A DNA stretch of 64,000 nt from Evansella alkalicola (GTDB lineage: Bacteria; Bacillota; Bacilli; Bacillales; Salisediminibacteriaceae). The translations under genes were made by a program, and so were the position numbers. Below are positions 25,751-34,410 of this stretch, piece after piece. The notes beneath the pieces are model-generated. The model searched no databases. It was given only the letters and a program-made list of their open reading frames with translations, and had not been told where the DNA came from. Within the stretch, counting starts at the first letter, position 1. Each line of letters opens with the position of its first letter. Location: positions 1 through 64,000 of the forward strand of contig NZ_JAHQCR010000063.1 of NCBI RefSeq assembly GCF_019042735.1. Reading direction: 5' to 3'.

Positions 25751-26170
25751 TCAATGTTTATTGTCCTTGCACTGAAGGACTACTTTCGTAAATTCAGTGA
25801 AGTCATTCAAATGAGTTTCCACTATTTTTTGGAGAATCACAAGGTTCAACTCCTGATAGTCATGCATGGCAATGTTTCGAAATCCCACCATTGCTTTCAT
25901 TTTTTTAGACAATGAAGTTGAAATAATCCCCTGACCTTCTATTAGTGAAAATGCATCTCTACTATTCTGCGGAAGGCCAAGCTTCTTCTCTGCAACAATA
26001 TGCATAGCTAGATCTATACTAGCTTCACAAGCTCGTTGAATATTTAGTACAATGGAATCTTGTTTTGTATAATTATTTAAATTGGCTGGTGTGTTCCCAT
26101 ACTCCTCATGAATTCGGCGAATACAACGTTCAATAATATTAATTTTATTTAATAAAACATCATTGTTCAT
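25751..26170 (-). CDS. HepT-like HEPN toxin (DUF86)
   Basis: This is the ribonuclease-type toxin half of a HepT/MntA system. The 139-residue all-helical protein has the HEPN catalytic motif R98-x4-H103-x-Y105 (RNIAMHDY). In characterised systems the Tyr is modified by the MntA antitoxin. ATG 26170 (MNNDVLLNKI) matches the family N-terminus; ATG 26188 is an alternative. It overlaps the end of mntA by 11 bases, typical of toxin-antitoxin pairs. Confidence 0.85.
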   Translation of the reverse strand: MNNDVLLNKINIIERCIRRIHEEYGNTPANLNNYTKQDSIVLNIQRACEASIDLAMHIVAEKKLGLPQNSRDAFSLIEGQGIISTSLSKKMKAMVGFRNIAMHDYQELNLVILQKIVETHLNDFTEFTKVVLQCKDNKH

Positions 26171-26555
26171 ATATAGACCCACTTTCATCTATACTTCGCA
26201 TAATAGGTAATCGTTCTTCATTTAACTTAGCATACATTTTCATTGTTTTTATATCAAAATGATCTTTGGTAAGCTTATCTTTACAATAAATGGCTTTACC
26301 TGTATGAATAATTTGTGCTTTGAAAACGGTACTAGCCCTACTTAAATCAATCAAATCTACTTCCCGATGAAGCTTTTCAGCCAGTTCTTGAGAACGTAAA
26401 AACAATTGGTAGCTATCATATTGCTCATTACTTAAAAAAGCAATATCATAATCACTATTATGCTTAAAATTTCCCTTTACAGCTGATCCAAACAAGATGA
26501 TGAATAATGGAGAAACTTTTTCAACTAAATATTCAACAATTATTTTTTGCTCCAT
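26160..26555 (-). CDS. MntA-like nucleotidyltransferase antitoxin
   Basis: This is a minimal nucleotidyltransferase of 131 residues with the signature G23-S24-x10-D35-x-D37 (GSAVKGNFKHNSDYDIAF). Family knowledge: MntA neutralises HepT by adding AMP residues to the tyrosine of the HEPN motif. It is upstream of and overlaps hepT on the same strand, forming a two-gene operon. All catalytic residues are present, so the antitoxin looks functional. Confidence 0.85.
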   Translation of the reverse strand: MEQKIIVEYLVEKVSPLFIILFGSAVKGNFKHNSDYDIAFLSNEQYDSYQLFLRSQELAEKLHREVDLIDLSRASTVFKAQIIHTGKAIYCKDKLTKDHFDIKTMKMYAKLNEERLPIMRSIDESGSIYEQ

Positions 26556-26706
26556 TTCGAAAATAGTATCGTTACCTCCATGTCACCCTTAAAGATTGGA
26601 AGATAAATACTCTTTAAACATATCCTACTTTTTCATCATACCACTTTTTCTAATTGGGTATAATTTCTAATCCCAAGTATTACTTCTAGTTATCCGTAGA
26701 GTATTA

Positions 26707-27879
26707 TTATTTTATAGGCACATATCCTGTTTTTTCTATAAGCTCCTGCCCTTCTTCAGATAAAATCCATTCAATAAATTCATCAATATGTGGGTTATCA
26801 CTACCTGCAGTAATGGCATAAAACTCGCTTGCGATAGGATACTCTCCAGACCTGATTGTCTCCTTACTCGGATACACACCATTAACCGCAAGATGCTTTA
26901 TTCCACCATCTTGGACCATTTCTGTCGAGTAATATCTAAAGGAATAACCTAAGGCGTTTCGATAATTCTTATAGTTTGAAGTTTCACTAATAATCCCACC
27001 CATACCTCCTACGATGTCTTCTGTAGGAGGAGTCATAAGAGGAATATCCCCCATCAAGTTTTCCAAAGCAGTCTGACTTCCGCTTCCTTCTGGTCTTTGA
27101 AAAGCACGAATGGCGTCATTGTCGCCCCCTACTTCGCTCCAACTCGTAATATCCCCAGCATAAATATTTTGGATTTCCTCAATAGTGAGTCCTTCCACAG
27201 GGTTTCTAGCATTTACAAAAAATACGAACGCTTCCCTACCAATTGGTATCATTTCCAATTCCACACCATGGAGATCTGCTTGACGTTGTTGACCTGCAGA
27301 AGGACCTGCTGCAAAAATGATGTCCACTTCCCCTTTAACTAAATTTTCATACGCTCCCCCTGTTTTTGTAGACATTACTATCGTCCCATAGGGATCATAG
27401 AGTTTTTCTGGATACGTAGCCTGAACGAAAGCCGCATAGACAGGGTATAATGCAGTTGCTCCATCTAATCTAGGGAGGTTCTCATCTGCCAGTTGCAATG
27501 AAGCAGGTCCATCCAGCCTGGCCACATTAGAACCCTCTTTAAATGGCTCATAAGCCATAAGATCCACTTCCGTATCTTTCACCATCTCAAGATTATCAAT
27601 GTAGACCTCATATGCAATATTAGCTGAGAGGGCAATAACAATTACACCAGCAAAAATGCCCACACTTATCTTTTGTAATCGCTTCTTCAATAATTGAAAC
27701 TGATTTATGATAAAGAAGACTATTAATCCGATACATGTTGTAATGATAAAGGGTACATAAAAATCCTGTCGTAACCCTGCTAATAAAGTTATAATCGTTG
27801 TCACGAAGCCACCAAATACGATCAATCCTGAAAAAAGAATCACATAAACAACTCTGACTCCAACACTGGTTGTTTTCAT
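26707..27879 (-). CDS. membrane-anchored PstS-like substrate-binding protein
   Basis: The 390-residue protein begins with three hydrophobic helices (about residues 8-30, 39-60 and 70-92) and then an extracellular PstS-like periplasmic-binding domain. Characteristic segments are DGATALYPVYAAFVQATYP, VDIIFAAGPS, LTIEEIQNIYAGDITSW and RPEGSGSQTALENLMG. It is not a lipoprotein and no pstCAB genes are near, so a transport role is doubtful; sensing or phosphate capture at the membrane is possible. It follows the sigma/anti-sigma genes by 73 bases on the same strand. Confidence 0.82.
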   Translation of the reverse strand: MKTTSVGVRVVYVILFSGLIVFGGFVTTIITLLAGLRQDFYVPFIITTCIGLIVFFIINQFQLLKKRLQKISVGIFAGVIVIALSANIAYEVYIDNLEMVKDTEVDLMAYEPFKEGSNVARLDGPASLQLADENLPRLDGATALYPVYAAFVQATYPEKLYDPYGTIVMSTKTGGAYENLVKGEVDIIFAAGPSAGQQRQADLHGVELEMIPIGREAFVFFVNARNPVEGLTIEEIQNIYAGDITSWSEVGGDNDAIRAFQRPEGSGSQTALENLMGDIPLMTPPTEDIVGGMGGIISETSNYKNYRNALGYSFRYYSTEMVQDGGIKHLAVNGVYPSKETIRSGEYPIASEFYAITAGSDNPHIDEFIEWILSEEGQELIEKTGYVPIK

Positions 27880-27952
27880 TACTCTTCCCCCTACCCAAAT
27901 TACTTTTTCTGTTGGTTACATTCGGTATTTGTTAGGGATATTCCTTTAATCT

Positions 27953-29578
27953 TTAATCATTCTCTATCCGCAAGTCCTGTAAGATCACTCTTTCAACCTT
28001 ATAAGTTTGGTTACTATAACCAGCAATCATCACACTTTCTAATTCCACATCTTCCTTTTGAAAAAAGTAGTCGTTTGATACTCGAAGAATGTGTTCTACT
28101 GAATAAATTTCTGCCCCGTCCAATTCAGCTGGATCAGGGTAATCATTCGTTTCATGACGTCTACCATCTGGATCAACTACAATGAAGCTACTAGGATTCA
28201 TTGATAAGGAATGTCCGTTTATTGCGACGTCAATATAAGTAATATCATGTTCCCTCTCTGGATAATAATCCTCGGTCACTTGAATAGTTGTGTACGTTTC
28301 CCCTACTTCCATCATGCTGATCGTGAAGTTCGTACCGTTATAATCAAATATCATATTATCCGAGTCAACAGGGACGAAATGATAGTCCTCCACAAAAATG
28401 CTGGCAAGGTTAAATATCACTTCAAGCTGATCCACTTCTTCCAAGTAAATCGTTTCAAACACAAGTAGGTCACTTGTTCCAAATGCATACCGGGTGCCGA
28501 CAGGTCGAAGAATATCTTGATAAAAATCCTTCTCGCCATTTATTCGCAAGCTGTCTACTTGAAGATAGGGGTTATTTCCCCCACTCTCCTCCGTCCTACT
28601 TAAGTTCATATGAACAAATGTGTTTGTCGGACCTACTTCCACCTTTTTCACATGAGCACTTGCCTCACCATCGTATATCTCCACTGGGTCGTCGTGAACC
28701 GTATAAGTTTTGACAGGATGTTGTGTAAACGGGACATTCAAGGTCCACTCCCCAGTAACAGAGAATTGCTCTTCCGTCTCACCAGCCACATTCCCTACCA
28801 TATATTCATCATCAGCGTTCCAGTCTGGAGCAGGCTCTACCAATTTATCTATAATAAGTTGTAGCTCCCCAGACTCTCGTTCCGTAGCTGGAAAAACCAT
28901 TTTTCCCCTTGTCACCGAATCCTTTTCTGTTTCTAAATGCTGATAGGCCATTACACTCATATGACGATCAAAGTACTCAATTCCACCCTCTGGCATGAGA
29001 AGTTCCTCTTGATTAGACACCCAAACATTCGTAAAGCTAAAATCTACCTCTTGCTGTCCTTCCAAATCCTTTATTTCATAATAAAGGACGATCTGCATCT
29101 CATCTGCAACAACTTCAGTGATCGTCACTTGAATGCCTTGATCCACTGCGGTTATTTCTACCCTTTCGCCATATCCCTTTTCAATAATGCTATCTAATAA
29201 AACATCCTCTGCTGATGGTGAGCCAAACCATTTCGTTAAACTAGATAAGCCGTCCGTTCCCATTGACGATACAATTAATAGAAAAGCTACCGCTGCGGCA
29301 GCTAAAGTGATTCCCCAACCACGAGTTTTACTAAATGTTCGGTTCTGTTGTGTCGGACGCTCTGGCAGTCTAGATTCTACGTTGGATAAAAAATCGTTGG
29401 GAACACTAATATGGTCTGATTCTTCCGAGATGCTGGATACTGCTTCACTTAATGTCCTGTATTCTTCCGAGCACCTTTCACACGTAGGAAGGTGATTCTC
29501 TATTTCAAGGCTAACATCCCTAGGTACATTTCCATCTATATAATCTATTAACGTTTCACTTATTTGTTTGCATTCCAT
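27953..29578 (-). CDS. anti-sigma factor with zinc finger and DUF4179 ectodomain
   Basis: This is a transmembrane inhibitor of the adjacent ECF sigma factor. The 541-residue protein has an N-terminal cytosolic zf-HC2 motif (His29, Cys33, Cys36 in NHLPTCERC), a single transmembrane helix (about residues 87-106) and a long extracellular part opening with a DUF4179-type domain (VDQGIQVTITEVVADEMQIV) and a second beta-rich domain. ATG 29578 (MECKQISE) is favoured by GAGGTG spacing. It sits 24 bases after the sigma gene. Confidence 0.87.
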   Translation of the reverse strand: MECKQISETLIDYIDGNVPRDVSLEIENHLPTCERCSEEYRTLSEAVSSISEESDHISVPNDFLSNVESRLPERPTQQNRTFSKTRGWGITLAAAAVAFLLIVSSMGTDGLSSLTKWFGSPSAEDVLLDSIIEKGYGERVEITAVDQGIQVTITEVVADEMQIVLYYEIKDLEGQQEVDFSFTNVWVSNQEELLMPEGGIEYFDRHMSVMAYQHLETEKDSVTRGKMVFPATERESGELQLIIDKLVEPAPDWNADDEYMVGNVAGETEEQFSVTGEWTLNVPFTQHPVKTYTVHDDPVEIYDGEASAHVKKVEVGPTNTFVHMNLSRTEESGGNNPYLQVDSLRINGEKDFYQDILRPVGTRYAFGTSDLLVFETIYLEEVDQLEVIFNLASIFVEDYHFVPVDSDNMIFDYNGTNFTISMMEVGETYTTIQVTEDYYPEREHDITYIDVAINGHSLSMNPSSFIVVDPDGRRHETNDYPDPAELDGAEIYSVEHILRVSNDYFFQKEDVELESVMIAGYSNQTYKVERVILQDLRIEND

Positions 29579-29602
29579 TTTCATTTCACCTCATTTCCTT
29601 TC

Positions 29603-30154
29603 CTACAAGTATTTTCGTATGGCTTTTAAACCCCTATGAATCTTGGATTTTATTGTACTCTCAGGTTTTTCAACCATCTCTCCAATTTCTTTATGGGAAA
29701 AACCAGAAATATATTTTAACGTGATGTATTCCGCTGTTTCTTTAGGTAGTTTCTCTAAGGCCGCTTTAAGTGTCATCTTTTCTGCTTCATTTGTTTCTTC
29801 ATTTTTGATGTTTTGATAGGAACTTATATCATCAGCTTTCGTACGTTTATTTGTTTTATAAATTTTTCTACATTCATTAATGAATATTTTAATAAACCAC
29901 GTTTCAAAGTATTGATCAAACTTCAATGTATGTATATTTTCATAAGAATTTATAATAGCATTATGTAACGCGTCTTCAATATCTCCCTGGTGACTAAAAT
30001 ACGACCATCCAATTTTAAATATCTTCTTCTCTCTTTGTTTGAGCCAGGAAATAATCACGTTCATATTCCCATTCCTTAGCTCCTCAACAACGAATTCCGT
30101 TGTTAATTTAGGAGTATTTCTTGACCCTTGCGAACGTTGTGACCTTGTATCCAC
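29603..30154 (-). CDS. ECF-type RNA polymerase sigma factor
   Basis: The 183-residue sigma-70 family member has region 2 (GDIEDALHNAIINSYENIHT, FETWFIKIFINECRK) and region 4 (LPKETAEYITLKYISGFSHK, then STIKSKIHRGLKAIRK). A 35-residue N-terminal extension precedes region 2. GTG 30154 is chosen from AAGGAGG spacing; TTG 30157 is the alternative. Directly followed by a zf-HC2 anti-sigma gene, it would respond to an envelope signal. A TTGAAAC element upstream may be an autoregulatory -35 box. Confidence 0.9.
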   Translation of the reverse strand: MDTRSQRSQGSRNTPKLTTEFVVEELRNGNMNVIISWLKQREKKIFKIGWSYFSHQGDIEDALHNAIINSYENIHTLKFDQYFETWFIKIFINECRKIYKTNKRTKADDISSYQNIKNEETNEAEKMTLKAALEKLPKETAEYITLKYISGFSHKEIGEMVEKPESTIKSKIHRGLKAIRKYL

Positions 30155-30184
30155 CAATCCCCCTCCTTCCCTCTCTCTACTATT

Positions 30185-30213
30185 AGATCATATTAAATAG
30201 CAAATCGTTTCAA
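30185..30213 (-). promoter_or_regulatory. candidate autoregulatory ECF promoter
   Basis: On the minus strand TTGAAAC (30207-30213) resembles the GAAC-type -35 box of ECF sigma factors. The region about 16 bases downstream lacks a clear CGT-type -10, so this is tentative. Confidence 0.3.
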
Positions 30214-30240
30214 CTTTTTAGATGATGTTTGTTTTTATAT

Positions 30241-30273
30241 AAAAAAAGTGCTCGATAATTTCGAACACTTTTT
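30241..30273 (-). terminator. terminator of the S41-type lipoprotein gene
   Basis: On the minus strand AGTGTTCGA and TCGAGCACT pair (with a five-base loop) and are followed by TTTTTTTAT. It separates this gene from the sigma factor operon. Confidence 0.85.
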
Positions 30274-30290
30274 ACTCTTTGCATGCTTAA

Positions 30291-31850
30291 CTATTCAACA
30301 TTACCTATTAATTCCTCTAAATGCCTCTTCTCACTGTGAATGAGTTTGATAACTCGCTCCTCTACTTTCTCTGGATCTACCCAAAGATCAGGTTCAATCC
30401 CAATAGCTTCTTTATGAACCAAATCAGGCTCATACATGAATACTACTGGTACACTTAAATCAACTGTTGTGTTAGGTAGTTCCATGAGCAACGTATTCCC
30501 ACTCCTCACAGCTCCGGCAGAATTCACTCCAATGACAGTTGTATTATTCACATTTTTTAACAAAGCAGTAATGTATTCACCTGCCGATGCAGTGCCCCTA
30601 TCTATGAGAATAAAGATATGAGTTTCATTATCCTCTACCGTCGCAAGTGGACTATATTCCAACTCCCACTGTGGATCCATTGGATAGTCAAATTGGTCAA
30701 AAAGATAGAAATCCTCTGTTTCATCAAAAGTCTCAAACACATAACCATACGAATCATAAAGGTCTACAGTATCCTGTACAAAGGTGTAGCCAGTGTTAGA
30801 AAAAAGTCTGATAAGTTTGCTGCTCAAGCTGACAGGATCATCAAATAGTTTTTCCAGCCACTGATCAACCACCAATGTATTCCCTCCTCCATTCGAACGG
30901 AGGTCTAATATAAAATATGGTTCATCTTTTAAAACTTCAGCTGTGTCTATCATATCAAAATAATCAAAAGGATCACTCCGCCTCACCATCATCGTACGCC
31001 ATGTCAAATAAGGGATTCCTTCTTGTTCCTTCATTTCAAATAAACTACCACCTTGTGGACGATATGGTACCTCCTCTAATGTGACGGTTACTACTTCTTC
31101 TGTTTCCTTCTCTCCTTGCATTTTTAGTTGCCAACCAAATTCCTCTTCTTCATCCGTAAAGATTCCTGGGACATATACAATAGCCCCTTCCTCATTTATA
31201 GTAGGCTTTAAATAGGTTTCTACGTCTTTATCACCATTCACTGCCGATAGTTTACTAGTATAGGAGCCATCTTCATTCAATAGGTAGAAGTTCCCCTCGC
31301 CATCTGGAACAAACTGATATTTTTCCGATAAAAAGATTCCATGTCTTCCTTCTTCTATTGGATATTGATCTATATGAAAGTGAGTATCTTCAATAAAATC
31401 GTAATGTTTTAGTAGCAACTGAATAAATTCGCTACGATTTACTAAATCATCTGGCATCTGATTTATCTCTTCAATGATAGCGTACTTCGCTTCAGCAAAG
31501 GCTTCATCTCCACCCATAAACTCATAAAGGGCATACTTGTATTTTAAAGTACTATTCATAAGTTCTACGTCTTCTATCATATCTTCTTTGGAAAACTGAA
31601 ACTTGCTCTCCATCGAAAATCGTAATGATTGAAGTATTTCCTCAGGTAGTTCATCATCACTGTATGTATAATCGTAGAGCAGGTCTGTTACACCATCAAA
31701 ATCATGTTCCGTATATGAACGATTGTCTTCCACTATTCGCGTTAACAGTTCATACGTTTCTAAAGGATCTCCAACTGGACCTTCTGTTTGCTCGGAACAA
31801 CCAATAATAAAAAAGATCGTCGTAAAAAATACTAAAATTACTTTTTTCAA
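30291..31850 (-). CDS. S41 family peptidase-like lipoprotein
   Basis: This is a membrane-attached lipoprotein of 519 residues. The signal peptide ends in lipobox FIIGC (Cys18). The C-terminal half is a tail-specific-protease (S41) domain: LDLRSNGGGNTLVVDQWL, the nucleophile region RGTASAGEYITALLKN with Ser, and GIEPDLWVDP. A lysine in the usual dyad position is not obvious, so catalysis is unproven. TTG 31850 has the site AAAGGAGAGG six bases upstream. It lies upstream of the sigma operon but is separated by a terminator. Confidence 0.8.
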   Translation of the reverse strand: MKKVILVFFTTIFFIIGCSEQTEGPVGDPLETYELLTRIVEDNRSYTEHDFDGVTDLLYDYTYSDDELPEEILQSLRFSMESKFQFSKEDMIEDVELMNSTLKYKYALYEFMGGDEAFAEAKYAIIEEINQMPDDLVNRSEFIQLLLKHYDFIEDTHFHIDQYPIEEGRHGIFLSEKYQFVPDGEGNFYLLNEDGSYTSKLSAVNGDKDVETYLKPTINEEGAIVYVPGIFTDEEEEFGWQLKMQGEKETEEVVTVTLEEVPYRPQGGSLFEMKEQEGIPYLTWRTMMVRRSDPFDYFDMIDTAEVLKDEPYFILDLRSNGGGNTLVVDQWLEKLFDDPVSLSSKLIRLFSNTGYTFVQDTVDLYDSYGYVFETFDETEDFYLFDQFDYPMDPQWELEYSPLATVEDNETHIFILIDRGTASAGEYITALLKNVNNTTVIGVNSAGAVRSGNTLLMELPNTTVDLSVPVVFMYEPDLVHKEAIGIEPDLWVDPEKVEERVIKLIHSEKRHLEELIGNVE

Positions 31851-31916
31851 AACACCCTCTCCTTTACATTCCCTTACCACATATACGGAAAAGATGGCGT
31901 AAAGGTTCCATAAAAA

Positions 31917-31954
31917 AGAAGCTGGTGCACATAATCAGTTTGTGCCCAGCTTCT
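31917..31954 (-). terminator. terminator of fbpA
   Basis: AGAAGCTGGTGCACA and TGTGCCCAGCTTCT pair around a short loop, with TTTTTTA on the minus-strand exit side. It lies 20 bases after the fbpA stop. Confidence 0.85.
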
Positions 31955-31973
31955 TCTAGTGACTTTAGATTTT

Positions 31974-32147
31974 TTATCCTACGGAAGTAAAGTCAGCTTT
32001 CGTTATTGCCTCGTACTCTTCTTCTAGTTCTGATAAGGTTAATTCGTATAAATGTGTATCTCTCTTCTTATAGATTCCCAGTTTTATAAGCTGGTTAATT
32101 AAGTAATTCTTCTTCATCTTGATGGCTTCACGAAAATGTTTTGACAT
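31974..32147 (-). CDS. fbpA: FbpA-type Fur-regulated basic protein
   Basis: This is a small basic protein of 57 residues with the family pattern MKKNYLINQLIKLGIYKKRD and LYELTLSELEEEY. In B. subtilis, Fbp proteins act with the iron-sparing sRNA FsrA. GGAGGGG stands seven bases before the ATG. Its start codon abuts the stop codon of a 30-codon ORF just upstream, implying translational coupling. I could not find a convincing Fur box, so iron control is only inferred from the family name. Confidence 0.8.
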   Translation of the reverse strand: MSKHFREAIKMKKNYLINQLIKLGIYKKRDTHLYELTLSELEEEYEAITKADFTSVG

Positions 32148-32240
32148 TTACCAACCCCTCCACTCTTGGTGATGTTGCACTGAAATCAAATATAGAAGTC
32201 CGGCAGAGAACACCTTCAACAAGGATTTTTTAGTATTCAT
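32148..32240 (-). CDS. 30-aa hydrophobic peptide, coupled to fbpA
   Basis: This short frame has its own GGAGG nine bases before ATG 32240. It ends in TAA directly touching the fbpA ATG (TGGTAAATG). The peptide has a basic start (MNTKKSLLK), a hydrophobic centre (VFSAGLLYLIS) and an aromatic/His tail (QHHQEWRGW). It could be a small membrane peptide or a leader controlling fbpA translation. I know no named family for it. Confidence 0.55.
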   Translation of the reverse strand: MNTKKSLLKVFSAGLLYLISVQHHQEWRGW

Positions 32241-32576
32241 CGATCATTCCTCCTAATATTATTTTTCCGTCATGCCCATGTCTCAGCGTATTCTCCCACA
32301 GCCCATCTTTTAGCTTGATTTTATTTTTGTCTTTTTCTTAGTACCTATTTTCCACACTTTCGATGGTCATTTCAGCAAGTTTGTAAGGTTTCTTAACTGA
32401 TTTTTTTTGAATTTGGGAATCTCAATTGGAGGTTTTTATCTAGAGGGAGGATTTTCGGTGGAAAAAATCTCAAATCTGCCGGTATTACACTTCTGACGGC
32501 GGCTGGCGGATCACCTCGAGCACACGCTACATAGTCCGAAACCCAACTAACAATTTCCCTTTTAGCAAATACCAAA
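32241..32576. other. non-coding stretch
   Basis: Contains the presumed promoter of the small ORF/fbpA (not resolved) and a GC-richer patch (about 32470-32535, GACGGCGGCTGGCGG) that looks like a remnant of dispersed intergenic repeats. A frame over this patch (32393-32575, minus) has no ribosome binding site. Confidence 0.35.
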
Positions 32577-32579
32577 AAA

Positions 32580-32601
32580 GCCTCTCCTAGATGAAGAGGC
32601 C
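32580..32601 (-). terminator. terminator of the coiled-coil membrane protein gene
   Basis: On the minus strand GGCCTCTTCATCTAGGAGAG folds as a GCCTC/GAGGC hairpin, followed by TTTTTTGG. The gene stop is about 135 bases upstream; the stretch between holds a GC-rich patch near 32645-32700 of the dispersed-repeat type. Confidence 0.65.
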
Positions 32602-32737
32602 ACCCTGAACATACAAATTTGAAATTGAACTAGCTTAACTGCCCACTCACTTCCGCGGGCGACTTGCGAGCCACCTCTTGATGTAAGATGGGAACTTCAA
32701 TCCCATTCTGCACGCACTATAGAGCAAATATCAACAC

Positions 32738-33412
32738 TTAATTTTTCCACAAAAGGGTTCCATCTGCACTTAAAGCTTCTATCGTTACAACTGGCTCAGC
32801 CGTAAACTCAGGTACGAGCAATTCATCAAGGGTATACCAAACACGCCGATTGTCATCTACATTAACAATCCGTGCTTCCCGTTTTCGCCCATCATGTCTG
32901 ACAATAATATCACTGATGTTTTCATTTGTAATCAAGCCAGCTGTAGAAATCAGTGGCACTTCTTGTTCATGATTAACCGTCCAGCTCACGCCAACTTCAG
33001 ATACATTCGCATAATCACTATTAGCCCAAAAGCCATTTTTAGTAGAATAGTAGCTATGTCTATATCCTACTTCATCCTTATAAATAACCATCAATCCCGT
33101 TTCAAGCTGCTCCTCAAAAATAAACTCGGTCGTTTTTGATAACTGGGCATTTCTCATAAAAGCGTCTCTGTTCATATATACAGTAGTACTTTTCCCGAAG
33201 TTTTCCAATGACTTCTCCAGTGAGTTCACCTTTTCTTGTAGTCTAGCATTTTCTTCAACGAGTGCTGCATTTTCTTTCTCAAGCTGTTGAAATGCACCCT
33301 CATCAAATTCATCACTATCTACAGCTTCATTTATTGGGTCCGAAAAAAGAAAGCTGACACCTAGCACAAAAATTCCAACTACTAATAATCCTAAATGAGT
33401 TTTAGAAAGCAC
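32738..33412 (-). CDS. membrane-anchored coiled-coil protein, unknown function
   Basis: The 224-residue protein has one N-terminal transmembrane helix (HLGLLVVGIFVLGVSFLF), an acidic stretch, and a coiled coil (about residues 40-70: QLEKENAALVEENARLQEKV). An extracellular beta-rich domain follows, containing TTEFIFEEQLETGLMVIYKD, that I do not recognise. GTG 33412 is chosen because GGGAGTT is correctly spaced; ATG 33427 has no site. It stands alone between a terminator and a GNAT gene. Confidence 0.65.
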   Translation of the reverse strand: MLSKTHLGLLVVGIFVLGVSFLFSDPINEAVDSDEFDEGAFQQLEKENAALVEENARLQEKVNSLEKSLENFGKSTTVYMNRDAFMRNAQLSKTTEFIFEEQLETGLMVIYKDEVGYRHSYYSTKNGFWANSDYANVSEVGVSWTVNHEQEVPLISTAGLITNENISDIIVRHDGRKREARIVNVDDNRRVWYTLDELLVPEFTAEPVVTIEALSADGTLLWKN

Positions 33413-33498
33413 GGAATCAACTCCCATCGTCTATTTTTAACAGAAAGAATTTTTCTAACTACTATATTTCAAGGACTTTGGTGTGCTATTACAAACTC

Positions 33499-34389
33499 TC
33501 AACGCCTATGGCACTTCTTTATATAATGAACCAACTCATGTTTTTTCTGAAAACCAACGTGTTCATATAATCGAATCGCCTTGTCATTTCCAGCATTCAC
33601 ACAAAGAGTTATCTTGTCTAACTCTTCAAAACTGAAAAGCCATTTAAGCCCGATCTGCAGTAATTCCTTCCCCTTCCCCTTGCCTCGATAAGCTTCATGC
33701 ACAGCAAAAAACTCTATGCTCCCTTCACCAAATTGTGGTTCAGCTTCGACATATATGTAACCGACCAATTTCCCCTGTTCCTGAAGGGTAAAAACCTTAC
33801 GAAGGTCATTGATTCTGCCCATGATTTCGTCACCATTATAATAAGTTCCTGGAAACGTGGCATCATGGAGAGCCCTCACCTCTTCATAAAATTCATTAAT
33901 TTCTGTTCCCCGATCACTCGGCACCTTATCCACATCTTCTTGACGAACCACTAAAATCGTCTGTTCACTTTGCTTCTCAAACCCAATTCCATTTGCGAAT
34001 TGTGCACAGTTTTCATTATTTTTTTGTGGAAAAAGGCTGATCGTATCTATTTCACTCGGTATGAGTTTTTGTAGCTTTGTCCACATGTGGATAACATATT
34101 TTCCCCAACCCGCTTCAGAAAAAAATGGTCCCCATATTTCAGCATGCTGATTTTCTAGATCACCGTCGAAGCCTAACACACCTACCATTTTTTCATCTCG
34201 TTCAGCTATCACAAAGCTGTTTTCAAAGAGGTGGTCTTTGAACTCCGTTTCAAGAGTATTAATGATTTCATCTCGATCTTCTCCACAATAACCAATGTGA
34301 TGCTCTTTCTCTTTATTTAACTTCGCAATAAGTTCTGCTACTTGTAAGATGTCTTCTTCCCTTGCTTGTCGAATGGTTATCTCTCTCAT
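33499..34389 (-). CDS. tandem GNAT acetyltransferase
   Basis: The 296-residue protein appears to hold two GNAT units. The N-terminal one (VAELIAKLNKEKEHHIG to ISLFPQKNNENCAQ) is degenerate. The C-terminal one has a clear acetyl-CoA loop motif (AVHEAYRGKGKGKELLQIGL) and the family end (NDKAIRLYEHVGFQKKHE). It probably acetylates a small-molecule amine, but the substrate is unknown. Two more GNAT genes lie immediately upstream on the same strand, with a gap of 21 bases to the first. Confidence 0.82.
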   Translation of the reverse strand: MREITIRQAREEDILQVAELIAKLNKEKEHHIGYCGEDRDEIINTLETEFKDHLFENSFVIAERDEKMVGVLGFDGDLENQHAEIWGPFFSEAGWGKYVIHMWTKLQKLIPSEIDTISLFPQKNNENCAQFANGIGFEKQSEQTILVVRQEDVDKVPSDRGTEINEFYEEVRALHDATFPGTYYNGDEIMGRINDLRKVFTLQEQGKLVGYIYVEAEPQFGEGSIEFFAVHEAYRGKGKGKELLQIGLKWLFSFEELDKITLCVNAGNDKAIRLYEHVGFQKKHELVHYIKKCHRR

Positions 34390-34410
34390 TTGAAATATAT
34401 CTCCTTGTTC

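Noticed and set aside
30247..30269. Member of the AGTGCCCG hairpin repeat family
   Set aside because: The arms (AGTGCTCGA / TCGAACACT) are similar at the ends, but it is a compact terminator with an oligo-T tail and lacks the conserved loop.
32393..32575. 60-residue minus-strand ORF
   Set aside because: It covers a GC-rich intergenic repeat remnant and has no ribosome binding site.
34086..34094. DnaA box TGTGGATAA inside a GNAT gene
   Set aside because: A single site within coding sequence; likely chance.
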